Shown one piece after another: positions 39,401 to 50,992 of a stretch of DNA of 64,000 nt; positions within the stretch are counted from its first letter, which is position 1, and each line of letters starts with the position of its first letter. Made by a program: the position numbers and the translations under genes. The notes under the pieces are model-generated. The model made no database searches and was not told the origin of the DNA. It was given only the letters and a program-made list of their open reading frames with translations. The stretch lies in the NCBI GenBank assembly GCA_022385755.1, contig MU278366.1:362184-426183 (forward strand). The letters are read 5' to 3'. The stretch is from Trametopsis cervina (taxonomy: Eukaryota; Basidiomycota; Agaricomycetes; Polyporales; Irpicaceae).

Positions 39401-41042
39401 ACGTTCGTTGAACTTAAGTATGAACGCATAGTTGCTGCCCACGATCTATTAGCTCTCATGAACACAGCCCTGAACTTCTAAGGTGCTCACTTCATACCCG
39501 GCGTGGAGGCCTCCTGCACGAGTCCTCGGTGTAATATCGAGGATTTTGTGAAGTAGCCCTAGCCATGGATGCTGTAGTGGCCCCATGAGCTCTTCGCCCT
39601 CTGGACGCTCTCTTCGCAGTCATATCCGTGCAAACAAACTCTGGCTCTGTTAGCCATTATTTTGAGACCCAAGGCTTCGTCCCGGTATTGGCTTCCATAG
39701 CCGTCATGTTGGGTAACAAACGATAGCAATGTTCGCTTCGTGGTCGACGTTATCGCCCGGCCCAATGGACTTCACGTCCGCTTCGTTTCTGCTAGTTCAG
39801 GCCCCTCCCGCTCGATGCTTTAGGGGCACACCCTGCAATGTTAGACTCATAGAATGGAGTTTGTGACTCATGTGTAGAGGTAATTTGGGCGTCCGTACAG
39901 TGCTTGCTTCGTGTCTGCACATTGGCTGGTGTTATTCTTTACCTTCAGTCAGTGCTAGCTGCGTGGCGTTCAAACTCTGTCAGCTGCGGTACAGCTGGTG
40001 GAGTTTGTAGGAAACATACGTGATACAGCTGGCGATAAGTAATGTATTCGGCTTCGGTCTGGATAGCTTGCGGCGCAGCATTTAGGTTCTCTGCAGTGCG
40101 ATTGCCTGTACACGCAGTACAAGACTGCTCTTTCTGAGCATCTGAACGCGATGTATTGCGTGTCTATTGCGCAAGGGTAATTTCATGTAGCATTCGTGCT
40201 TAACGCAACATCGGCTTCGGAGTCTCTTCCTCCTCATTTCAGGCGCTTGAGCTGCCTGCACTCAGCGAGGCCTCCTACCACCTGTGAGGGAAGGGTTGTG
40301 TGTTCTATAAGGATGACTTACAGAGGGGTTTAGGGTCTTGTAGGTTGGATATACTTCCCTCTCAATTGCATTGGCGGAACTTGTGACGACGGCACTTGCG
40401 CCTCTCTGGTGTCTGAGAGGTCGGATATCTCGGCCGCGCATATATAATAGAGCTCTAAATTATGCGCTCTGATCCTATAGCAACATGTACGAAGGGCACT
40501 GCGGGTGTCAGACTGAGCAGAGCCCTGCGCAGTTTCATTGCTGAGCTCTGCTACGATCATACGCAGGCATACATGCGCTTCGCATGTGCATAGAAGGGGA
40601 CATCTTCGGACACTTGTCAGTACACAACTGCATGTGTAGTTCACTGGCACCTACTAATAATACGCCTAACCCATACCGACGTACGCGGCTAAGTGGCTTG
40701 ATGCCTTTCTAGCATTAGGGTATTTCTGGATTAAACGTGCTACCATGAATGTGACATACTGTATAGAGAGGTTTCCGCTACTGTGCGTGTCGGCCGTTCG
40801 TGTTCAGCCACCAGAAACCAGCGCCACGCAAGGTTCGGAGGCTGGCGTCTGTCTATACTTGGTTCGTGGAGACCAGCGCTCCTGACGGCAAACGCCGTGC
40901 TACTTTCGGCTCATAGGTCCTCGCTCAGCGTTCTTGGTCATCGCCCTCACTCTGGTCGTCGCCCTTCGTGTCGAGCTGGCTCACAATCTCTCTCCAGATA
41001 TATATACATAGATATTGGGGAAACATCCTTCGTTAGACCACC
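36434..41042. other. Long gene-free tract (4.6 kb)
   Basis: No supported gene, tRNA or intact mobile element. Open frames exist on both strands, for example 38786-39442 minus (218 codons) and 38633-38947 plus, but they overlap each other and have no domain, signal peptide or splice continuity. Composition shifts from C/T-rich (about 36.7-38.3 kb) to G-rich (38.6-39.0 kb) to T-rich. Elsewhere in the window, spacing between genes is usually under 0.7 kb. This could be a decayed transposon, a noncoding-RNA locus or a regulatory region. I cannot decide. Confidence 0.45.
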
Positions 41043-44005
41043 ATGTCTGCCTCTCAAGGCGCTCCGTACGTCCTTCGCCCTTGTGAGGTATGCACCCAAC
41101 CACTAACACCCGCAGCAGGAAAAAGATCAGGATTACAGGTACGTTTCTAGTCGTTGTATTCGCTCAGACTTGGCATTGAACTTGGCTTAGTGGTGGCCGC
41201 TGATGGTCTGTCCAAGCGTGAAGTGTTTCGTCTCCCAGATCCCTTCGCAGTGATCACCGTCGACGCGGAGCAGACGCACACTACCACTGCTATCAAGAAG
41301 ACTCTGAACCCGTATTGGAACGAAAGTTTCGACATGTAAGTACCGCCTGACTTCAATATCATGCTCTCCTTATTCCTCTCCAGTACTGTCAAGGATTCCT
41401 CTGTCATTGCTGTGCAGATTTTCGATCAACGCAAGTTCAAGAAAAGGGACCAAGGTTTCCTCGGGGTTGTGAATGTGCGAGTTAGTGACGTGATTGATTT
41501 GGAGCTGGGCGGGCATGGTATGTGGTATTTGGCTCGCTTTACCACAGGGACCTGACGCCATCCGCAGAGATGCTCACTCTGGATCTGAAGAAGTCAAATG
41601 ACAACCTGGTGGTTCATGGCAAACTGATCATCTATCTTTCGACGAATATCAGCCAGCCGATTAATAATGCCAACACTGGTCAAGTTGACGGTGCAACTCA
41701 GGGACTATCCGCGATGAATTTGGACAACTCGTCAATGTCCATCAGCACAACAAATAGCAGCCTTGCCGCCGGCAACACCTCTTTGTCTCGTACTCCCTCA
41801 GCCACCGCCTCTACCACTAGTCCCGACGGTGCCCGTGTAACTATGCCTACTCCTTCTGTGGCCCCGGTTAGCCCACCCGAGGCAGAAGTGAATCCTCCTC
41901 TGGCTCCCACCGAAGCACGGCCGGTCTCCACCGGCTCCGTGGTAGCCGCTCAGCCCGCACAGGCAACCACAAATGCTTCTGCTAACGCTCAAGCAGCCTC
42001 TAACAACAACGCACAGATGCGCAACTTCAACCCTCATGAAGATCAGTACGGCCCTCTGCCAGACGGCTGGGAACGTCGTATCGACCCCCTCGGTCGCACG
42101 TACTACGTAGATCACAACACTCGCAGTACTACATGGAACAGACCTTCCGCAAACCAGACCACGAACACTCACACCCAAGAGGGAGACACGAATGCTGCTC
42201 GAGACCAACACAACCGTCGTATCCTCGTCGACGACATGCTCGAGGCGTCGGGAGGAGTCAATCGATCTGGATCTGCTGTGGCGACCAACACGGCTGCTGC
42301 TGCGCTCGCCGCAAGCACCAACACGACATCTGGTGGCGCCGGTCCCCTTCCCTCCGGATGGGAAGAGCGCTACACCCCAGAAGGCCGCCCCTACTATGTC
42401 GACCACAACACGCGCACGACGACATGGGTGGATCCTCGTCGGCAGACCGTCATTCGCGTTATGGGCCCCAACGGGCAGAACACAGCTCTCCAACCGCAAA
42501 CAATCTCCCAGCTCGGACCATTGCCCTCTGGCTGGGAGATGCGTCTCACATCCACTGCTCGTGTTTACTTCGTCGACCATAACACCAAGACGACCACATG
42601 GGATGACCCCCGTATGCCGTCGACGCTCGACGCGAATGTTCCTCAGTACAAGCGTGACTTCAGGAGGAAGCTCATCTACTTCCGTAGCCAGCCTGCAATG
42701 CGTGCGCAGCCTGGTAACTGTCAAATCAAGGTCCGCCGAAACCATATCTTTGAGGATAGTTACGCGGAGATCATGAGGCAAACCCCCAATGATTTGAAGA
42801 AGCGTCTCATGATTAAGTTCGACGGAGAGGACGGCCTCGATTACGGTGGTCTTTCTCGGTAAGCCCGACCCGATGACTTATGAGACATTCATGCTGACCT
42901 GACCTACAGTGAATTCTTCTTCCTGTTGTCTCACGAGATGTTCAACCCCTTCTACTGTCTGTTCGAGTATTCTGCACACGACAACTACACCCTGCAGATC
43001 AATCCCGCATCCGGCGTCAATCCCGAGCATTTGAACTACTTCAAGTTCATCGGCAGATGTCTTGGTCTGGGTATCTTCCATCGTCGATTCCTCGATGCCT
43101 ACTTCATTACCGCCTTCTACAAGATGATCTTGAAGAAGAAAGTAACACTGGCGGATCTGGAGAGTGTGGATGCCGAACTCCATCGTGGGTTGACTTGGAT
43201 GCTGTAAGTGTTCAAATATCCATCCGGCGTTCCGTGAACAATGTTACTAATCAGCTCATTTGAATAGCGAGAACGACATCACCGACATCATCGATGAAAC
43301 CTTCACCACTACGGAGGAGCGTTTCGGCGAGATGGTCACTGTCGAGCTCAAGCCTGATGGTGAAAGCATCCCGGTCACGGAGGAGAACAAGAAAGACTAC
43401 GTCAACTGCGTCGTCGAGTACCGTATCTCCCGCCGCGTGAAGGAACAATTTGACGCCTTCATGTCTGGCTTCAGCGAGCTTATCCCTCAGGACCTCATCA
43501 ACGTCTTTGATGAGCGCGAACTTGAGTTGCTGATAGGTGGTATGTCTGAGATCGATGTGTAAGTTTTTCCCGTCGGGCGCTGTTATTTCACGATCTCATA
43601 TCTGTTCGCAGCGATGACTGGGCCAAGTTCACGGACTACCGCGGCTACGAAGTCAACGATGAAGTTGTGCAGTGGTTCTGGAAATGTGTACGCAGCTGGC
43701 CGCCTGAGCGCAAGTCGCGCTTGCTCCAATTCGCCACTGGTACCTCGCGTATCCCTGTCAATGGTTTCAAGGATCTACAAGGGTCTGATGGTCCTCGTCG
43801 ATTCACCATTGAGAAGTCGGGAGATCCGAGTCAATTGCCGAAGAGTCACACTTGTTTCAACCGTATCGACTTACCGCCGTACAGGGACTACGCGACCTTG
43901 GAGCAGAAGCTGACATTGGCTGTTGAGTGAGTAGCGTTTGACGTATTGTCTTACACAATTTGCTAATATCTGTGCAGGGAAACTGTCGGCTTTGGACAAG
44001 AGTAA
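41043..44005 (+). CDS. RSP5: NEDD4-family HECT E3 ubiquitin ligase Rsp5
   Basis: Nine exons (41043-41065, 41116-41138, 41191-41335, 41384-41517, 41568-42858, 42910-43203, 43268-43558, 43612-43926, 43978-44005) encode about 847 aa. There is an N-terminal C2 domain ([24 protein letters not shown]), then a low-complexity linker. Three WW domains follow at about 269-300, 366-398 and 425-457 (each GWE...YYVDHNT or YFVDHNT...TTW). The HECT domain has its catalytic Cys in [14 protein letters not shown] (about 815) and ends VGFGQE. Known role: ubiquitination of plasma-membrane permeases and other PPxY or adaptor-bound cargo for endosomal sorting. Length and order match yeast Rsp5. The first two exons are only 23 nt each. 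Confidence 0.97.
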
Positions 44006-44771
44006 ACTGTCAATGGGTATTCACCTGCTCTCATATCTCCCGTCTTTTCTGTCCTGGAATGTTTCGACCGCCTGGATCCAGCCGTCTTCGATCTTACATT
44101 GCTTCCAGTTTCTCTTCCCTTCTGGCTCTGCCAGACTAGTGTACCACGTACTCCCATCTAACCGTTTTCTCATGGAGTTGATATGTCCGTAACCTATTCC
44201 ACTTGATTCCTGCATCCCCTTCTGTGTATATTCTTGACGATCCATTAATGCCACTGTATCATCGCCTAGAACTGACTGCAGTTTGTCAACGACGAGAACG
44301 ATCTCGTCCTATGAATGTTTCGTTGTGTTCACGATGGCATATCTTCGGTCTCTGCGCACCTCATGTCAGTTTTACCACGTTCATAATTGAAAGCCGCTGA
44401 GGTGCACCCAGTAATGGGGATCAAGATTATAGCGACCACCAACTCCGTGAAACAATATGGAAGACAGGCAGGTCAATTAAGCTGGACAGTAGATGTGTAG
44501 GAATGTAACACCAGATCAGGCTGCATTGTCGCGGAAGGTTGTATACACCATGTAAGTACTAGTCGTGGGTAGCTGTGCAGCCACACTACTATTGCACACA
44601 CGGAAATCACGAGCGTCTGTACACGCCTTCATCGCTCTCATCCTTCCTTTCACATTGACTTGAACGTTCACGCCCCTCCACGACGAGGCCCGCCGGTACT
44701 CTACTTCTGTTCTTTAATTTTGCACACGCACGACCCAACTGTAATCCTTCAGCTGCCTTGAAACATCGCTA
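44006..44771. other. Intergenic between RSP5 and ABD1
   Basis: About 770 bp, T/C-rich at its start (RSP5 3' UTR) and C-rich just before the ABD1 start codon. No gene or repeat seen. Confidence 0.5.
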
Positions 44772-47348
44772 ATGCCCGCATTTGACCCAGTGCGAGACGC
44801 TGTCCTCAACTCACCGGTCACACAGACGAAACCTCTTCCGTTTCGCCTCGACCTTCCCTCGAACTCGTTTGCGAACCCTCAACCTGGATCGTCCGGCTCC
44901 GAGTCAAATATCTCTGCCCCAAGTCCTATCACACGACGTGCCACCGATCTTGCGGTACTTCTGAACGATGGACCTCCGCCCGAACCATCTCAGTCACTCT
45001 TCACACCCACAACTCCTCGTACTCCAAGCTCGTTTGCGCATCTGCTTCATCCAGATGAGCAGTCAATAAGCTTCAATGAACAATTGTCACATGTCTCGCC
45101 TCTCCGGAGACGGAGTTCTGCTATCGAGAAGGATGGCCAACTAGCGAGAGACGGAAGTGCAAGTTATTTCCCTACGACCCGTTCTCCATTGGCTTTCCCC
45201 AGTAACAATGCACAAGAGTCTCGCCGCCATCCGACCGCCTCTCCTCATGGTGGTCTGGCCTTGCCTGGCTTCCCGCAGCCACCAGGATCCCCCACTATTG
45301 CACTTCCAGGCGTAATGCCGTCTTCACGCTCACGGCCGTCGACGGCTAATTCCTCGTCCTCTGACCTCTTTGCATCAGAGGGTGGTAATGACCAGCAGCC
45401 CTTCGTGAGCACACCAAGGAGACGATCGTCTGGTGCCTCCGATATTTCGCGCGAGCGGGAAGGCTCAGTATCATATTTCACCCCTCCTACACGTTCCCCC
45501 CTCATATCCTCGGGGCAGAATATGGAGCTACCCCATTCGTCCCCATCTCCGCGGACGCGCTCGCCAGCATCGCCTTTTGCGATCATGAATACGACCAGTA
45601 CCAGTACCATGCCCCCGCCACCTCGATCGCCTACCTCTCGTCCTTCCACCTCAGGTTCCTCTGCGGCACCCCGGCCTGTCTCGCCTGCAACGGTGAAACG
45701 TGGGGATCGCAAACCGCCTAGCTCGGTACAGATGCCACCCCCTCCTGTACCCTCACCGGTGGTTTCCGCGCCACTACCCCTACCGCCAAAGCCGGAACCA
45801 CATCAGCCTACTACAAAAACACCTTCGCATTCTCAGCCATCTGCCAGTATACCCATGTTTCCTCGTTCGAATATACCCTATGCTCCTAGGAACCGTATTA
45901 CCCCTGCGGGTTCTGTACTTGTACCATTATCTCCTGCCGAGCTGGAGCGTTCGCGGTACGTTTGTGTAGCGACTTCATCGTGTTTGGCATGCTGACTGTG
46001 TAAATAGGACTTTTGTTGGAATGGGAAGTCAGCTATTGAGACAGCATAAGAGAAAACGTGAAGGAGAGACAGAGCAGTATCCGTCGAAGAAGACCAGAGA
46101 TGTAGGGCTGATCGCCGGGCACTGTACGTCTGATTATCTTTCCTTTCCCATGAGTTTACTCATCATCATTTTGCAGACAATGCTCGTCCGGAGGTGGATA
46201 TCAAGCAGCGAAAAGACTCGCCCATCATTGGCCTGAAGAACTTCAACAACTGGGTGAAGAGTGTGCTCATCACCAGTCGAGCACACCCTACGCTTGCGGC
46301 CAGCGAGAACGCTGGGCCATTAAAACACGTTGCCGGACCACGAAGTATGCGCGGTCCTCCCCGAGGCTCTGGAAAGGTCCTCGATATGGGTTGCGGCAAA
46401 GGTGGCGACCTCATCAAATGGAACAAAGCAAGAATCCGTGAATATGTGGCAGTTGGTCGGTTGCATGTGTTCTGCTTGTCCCACGGCAACTTACGAGAAT
46501 GATAACAGATATTGCCTCTGTCTCAATCGACCAAGCACGGAAGCGATACGACGAGCTTCGCATGCCGAAATTCTCAGCATACTTCACGGCCGCGGACTGT
46601 TATGCGACGTCACTAAGCGCTGCGCTCCCTGACATCATCCTCCCGCCTTCAGGCAAACCGTTTGACGTAGTCTCGATGCAGTTCTGTATGCACTACGCAT
46701 TCGAAAGCGAGCAGAAGGCGCGTACCATGATGGAGAACGTTAGCGCATGGTTGCGACCGGGAGGCACGTTCATCGGCACAACCCCAAACGCAACTTGGCT
46801 GTTGTAAGTTTATCGCCATATGATAAGTCGGTGGGACGAACGCTGAGCACATCGTTTTAGGGACCACCTGGACTCCATCCCTAAGGACGACGAATCCTTG
46901 ACTTTCGGAAACAGTGTGTATTCGATCAGATTTGAAGACCGAAGCCGTCCGTTGTATGGTCACCGGTACTGGTTCAACCTCGTGGACGCCGTGGACAATG
47001 TTCCAGAGTACGTAGTACACTGGGACAACTTCGTGAAGTAAGTCATTGTGCAGCATCTTAGGGTAACACCGTTTCACCGAGATCCAGGTTGGCCGATGAA
47101 TATGGTCTTGTCCCCGTTTACGTGAAGGAGTTCCATGAGGTGTTTGCGGAGAATGAAGACCACAAAGAGTTCGGCCCTCTGTTGCAGAATATGAGGGTTG
47201 TGGATGCCAACGGCGAGAGCCAGATGGATGAAGACCAGTGGGAGGCTGCGAGTGCGTTGTCTGCGCCTATTGTTCATGTGACATGCCGCTCATGCCTCCA
47301 TCAACAGACATTTATATCGCGTTCGCATTCGAGAAGCGGTCTCGCTAG
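44772..47348 (+). CDS. ABD1: mRNA cap (guanine-N7) methyltransferase with long disordered N-terminus
   Basis: Seven exons (44772-45955, 46008-46123, 46177-46455, 46509-46803, 46861-47037, 47088-47251, 47308-47348) give about 751 aa. The catalytic part starts near residue 434 (KDSPIIGLKNFNNWVKSVLI). It has the AdoMet motif I VLDMGCGKGGDLIKW (about 501), then SMQFCMHYAFES, GGTFIGTTPNA and the cap-binding YWFNLVDAVDNVPEY, ending NIYIAFAFEKRSR. It adds the N7 methyl group to the GpppN cap in the nucleus. The first 400 or so residues are almost pure Ser/Pro/Arg/Thr-rich low complexity with repeated SP and TP sites, much longer than in yeast Abd1. That extension may bind the polymerase CTD or be phosphorylated, which is inference. 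Confidence 0.94.
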
Positions 47349-47944
47349 TTGGCTCTCCGTGCGCTATACGGGGATACCGCTGGTTCCCTGCTATTGTTCT
47401 GCAGACGAGTCGAAATGCGCCCTTATGGGACCACGTCATATGAAGCAGCACTCCTGAACTCGTGGTCCACGGCAGACGTTGACGAGCGCATGGTGCGGTC
47501 GTGGCCCGACACGGCTTTCTATCATCGACTGGCGGGTGTATAGTTTTCTAACTTCTTTTTTTCGGCCATGCGTGTATGCACCGCTCTCACAATGTACAGA
47601 CAGAAGCGGCAGATGGGGACACCTTGTATGTGTACCTCTGTATAAATTTAGTTATGATCTTCCTCGGCCTGAGCGGGTGAGCGCGGTCTTGATCTTTTTG
47701 GCGACGGTTTCTCTGCTGTACTGATCAGTCGTGCGTTGCCATCCTGTTTTGGTTCTTCTGAGCTCTGACAGCTTTGGTACAGATACACTACTGGTCATTG
47801 TGAGCAGATATGGGTGAGTGAGTAGCCATGCGGTATGAGGACGTTGACCGTACGCCTTGTAAGCTGCATGTTACTTCGCCGGCCTGTGCGGTATAAATTC
47901 AGAGACACAGGCAGGTGAGCAATGCATCACGCAAACCATCCGCG
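47349..47944. other. Intergenic between ABD1 and the first esterase
   Basis: About 600 bp containing the ABD1 3' UTR and the esterase promoter with a TATA box at 47892. No gene seen. Confidence 0.5.
47892..47897 (+). promoter_or_regulatory. TATA box of the first esterase gene
   Basis: TATAAA within gcggtataaattcag, 47 nt upstream of the ATG at 47945. Spacing fits a short-leader core promoter. Confidence 0.5.
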
Positions 47945-49045
47945 ATGTTCTCCTTTCTCTTGCGCATCCTCCTTTGTAGCCAACTCGCGCTCGCACTGGG
48001 TCCTCCCGCAGGGTCTATCAAGAACCTCGTCACCTTCGGAGACAGCTACAGCGACATCAATAGCGCCAGCGACGGCTCCGCTCTATTATGGCCACAATAT
48101 GCTGCCATGTACGGTAACTTCAGTCTGTTCCCGTACGCGAAGAACAGCGCTGTTTGTAACTCGACTATGACGCCCCGTACACCCGGTCCTGGTATCCTCC
48201 AGGACGAACTACCAGCATACTTCAGCAACGCATCTTCGGGCCTCTCGTTGGATCCCCAGGAGACCGTTTATACTCTTTGGATTGGCACAAATGATCTTGG
48301 TTCTGACACGACGGTGACAGGGCACGATGCGCCAGGTACGACTTTGGTCGACCTCGCTGCCTGTCCGTTGGAGTGGATCAAGGAGATCCATAGCCACGGC
48401 GGACGCAACTTCATAATTCAGAACGTAAGTCACCCGCGCGTTTGTTTTATGCGGGGACAAGCTGACAGGTTAACAGGTCGTTCCCTTGCAGTACGCCATT
48501 GAGTACCAGGCTGGTGGGTATCTCACTGGTTATTATCCGATCCCGCACAACACGACCGAGTGGAACATCATGATCACGCAGTTCGTCGCTGCGTATAACC
48601 AGCTCACCAAGTTCATGCTGCAAAATTTAACACCGACCCTGCCCGACACGCATATTGGTATGTTCCTGCAACTGGTAGAGTGCACACGCGGACTGACTCT
48701 GGTTCCAGGGGTGTTTTCTTCGTATGCCCTCTTTATGGACATCCACGCCAACCCGCAGCGATACTTGAATGGGACTGCTCCACTTAATGTGACTGGTTGT
48801 ATCCATTCTTGCCCCGTAGATGGTACTTGTACTATCGTCAACGGCACGGATAGGGATAGCTATATGTGGTGAGTGTATACCCATTTCCCTGTATGGCCCG
48901 CAGTCCTCATCCAAGGCTTTTGGACATTTCTGCGTTCAGGTACGATGAACTGCACCCTTCTGAGCAGACGGATAGGGTGGTGGCTAGAGCACTTACGGAT
49001 GCTATCACTCGTAAGAGCGAGGAGTGGATTACCTGGCTCAGTTAG
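47945..49045 (+). CDS. Secreted GDSL esterase, CE16-type acetylesterase (copy 1)
   Basis: Four exons (47945-48424, 48477-48657, 48709-48868, 48940-49045) encode about 308 aa. The N-terminus is a good signal peptide (MFSFLLRILLCSQLALALG). SGNH/GDSL blocks are intact: block I NLVTFGDSYSD with the nucleophile Ser, a Gly/Asn block, block III WIGTNDLGS, and block V YDELHPSEQ with the catalytic Asp and His. Several N-glycosylation sequons (NFS, NTT, NGT) support secretion. CE16 enzymes remove acetyl groups from xylo- and other hemicellulose oligosaccharides during wood decay; the family assignment is by resemblance. The chosen start is the ATG at 47945, since the upstream in-frame residues would spoil the signal peptide. 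It is followed by a tandem paralogue. Confidence 0.86.
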
Positions 49046-49538
49046 GTCGGATTTCAGTGCGGTGCCGTCCAGGTGTTAAGGACTCTTGAGGGTGATGATT
49101 TCTGATTTATTGATCAATAATCCCCATCACACAATGGCGATGTCTCGTAAAGCAACTGTATATGGTGTAACATCACATCTGGAGATGTTGTGTTTGGATC
49201 ATTGTCTCGAGGCAAACATGCGGCTGGGGGAAACTCCAACCTCTCAGGCGCCAACTCAGATCGAGATGTTGAGACGATGCCTTGGGCGAGCCACTTCTTA
49301 CTTCGCCAACGATGCGCATCGCTTGCAATCACAGCTTTGACCACGATATGCCTCTACAGGTTGCAACTGATATCTCAGACTCATCGGACAGTATGTTCTC
49401 ACATCTTCAACACCAACTAACAGGATCACTAACAGACGATGTGCTATGTTCTCCTTTGCTGGACCTCGTAGTCTAAGACTGAATATACAGCCAGGTGAGG
49501 GTTCCTCCTGTGAAACCATCCAGGATACGTTTCTTACG
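49046..49538. other. Spacer between tandem esterases
   Basis: About 490 bp with no clear gene. It holds the 3' end of copy 1 and the promoter of copy 2. Unlike copy 1, I see no convincing TATAAA close to the copy 2 start. Confidence 0.45.
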
Positions 49539-50641
49539 ATGCGCATTCCGCTACCTAGCCTATTTGCTCCTGCTCTTGGGCCCCCAGCTGGATCTATTAA
49601 GAACCTGGTCACTTTCGGGGATAGCTTCAGCGATGTCAACAGTTATAGCAATGGCTCTCCTCTCCTCTGGCCACAGTATGCTGCTGCATATGGCAACTTC
49701 AGCTTGCACCCGTATGCCAAGAATAGTGCCGTGTGCAGCGAGAAGCTCACACCCCGCTCGACGAGGGGTCCTGGGATCCTAGAGGATGAGCTACCGGCGT
49801 ACTTCAATGATACTGCCAGTGGGCTGTATTTGGACCCTGACAGCACCATCTACACTCTGTGGATCGGAACGAATGACCTCGGACCCGAGGGCCTGCTGGT
49901 TGGGCTGAATCCTCCTAACACAACTATCGTGGACGTCTCTAGATGTCCGTTGGACTGGATTAAGGCGATTTACGATGTTGGAGGCCGTAATTTTATCATC
50001 CAGAATGTAGGACAATATCCGTTCTGATGTGATGTGGGCAATGGTCTGACTATGGTCGTTTGAGTAGGCTGCTCCGTTGCAGTATTCCGTTCAGTATCAG
50101 GCCGACGGATACTTAAATGGATATTGGCTTATACCGCATAACACTACAGAATGGAACATCGCGATCAAACAGTCCATTGCCGCGTACAATGAGCTTGTAA
50201 GCCTTTATTTGCAGAACCTGGCGCATACCGAGCTTCCAGGCGCTCACATTGGTGCGTCTCTGCACTCCAAAGCTGCTCACAACAGCTCATCTACTTTGCA
50301 GGACTGTTCTCATCCTATGGATTGTTCGAAGATATCCATGACCACCCGCAGAAATATCTGAACGGCACTGCTCCTTTCAACGTGACCGGCTGCGTCCATT
50401 CCTGCCCTGTGGGTGTCGATTGCACGACCGCTGAAGGTACGGAGAGGGATAGCTTCATGTGGTAAGTAAAGTTACGGCGTAGGATTGTAATTGCATTCCT
50501 CCTAGTGGTTGCAATAGTAACCTGCGGATTCATAGGTATGACGAAGTACACCCATCAGAACAGACACATAGGGTGATAGCCAAGATACTCTCCGACGCTA
50601 TTACCCGCAAGAGTGAACAGTGGATCAATTGGCTCAGCTAG
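49539..50641 (+). CDS. GDSL esterase, CE16-type (copy 2, tandem duplicate)
   Basis: Four exons (49539-50006, 50068-50251, 50302-50461, 50536-50641) encode about 305 aa, with intron positions and phases matching copy 1. Catalytic blocks are conserved: VTFGDSFSD, WIGTNDLGP, YDEVHPSEQ. The mature parts are clearly homologous throughout (for example LGPPAGSIKNLVTFGDS at the start of both). The N-terminus differs: from the nearest ATG the leader is MRIPLPSLFAPALG, short and Pro-rich, a poor signal peptide. An upstream in-frame ATG at 49446 gives a longer, non-hydrophobic leader. Either the true first exon lies upstream and was missed, or this copy has lost efficient secretion. Confidence 0.82.
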
Positions 50642-50992
50642 GCTGCTTGTTGCTACTTCACGGGCAGTCACCGGTAGGGTGAAGGTAAACGAGAGTTAGA
50701 ACGGCGAGGCCAGCGAGATCTGCAGAGCGAAATCTTGACAGACGTTTGGGCATAGACATATGCAAAGTGGGTAATAAGTTCGGGACCGTAATATATTCTC
50801 AAAGTCTACCACCAACTACAGCCAGCGTAGAGTCCAGAGAGTGAGAAACTATCCAATACAAAGAAAATGTATGTAAGTCAATACAACAAATAAACATATG
50901 CGGTGTGAAAGTAAATGCGAGACAACATCAGAGCAATTGTCGACCTAACGAAGAGAATAAAACCAGACTCGTTTAACTGTCCATCGTGCGCA
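50642..50992. other. Intergenic, convergent 3' ends
   Basis: About 350 bp between the stops of esterase copy 2 (+) and the formin (-). AT-rich, with no gene seen. Confidence 0.55.

Noticed and set aside
38786..39442. Minus-strand open frame of 218 codons in the gene-free tract
   Set aside because: Low-complexity, overlaps plus-strand frames of similar length, no signal peptide, domain or splice continuity.
40020..40075. Minus-strand TEAEYI, resembling the Ty1/copia RNase H motif
   Set aside because: Only a handful of residues match; upstream and downstream residues do not follow a reverse transcriptase or RNase H pattern, so it is probably chance.
41798..42781. Minus-strand open frame of 327 codons
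   Set aside because: It lies entirely antisense to the WW-domain exon of RSP5 and has no domain of its own; a by-product of codon bias in the real gene.
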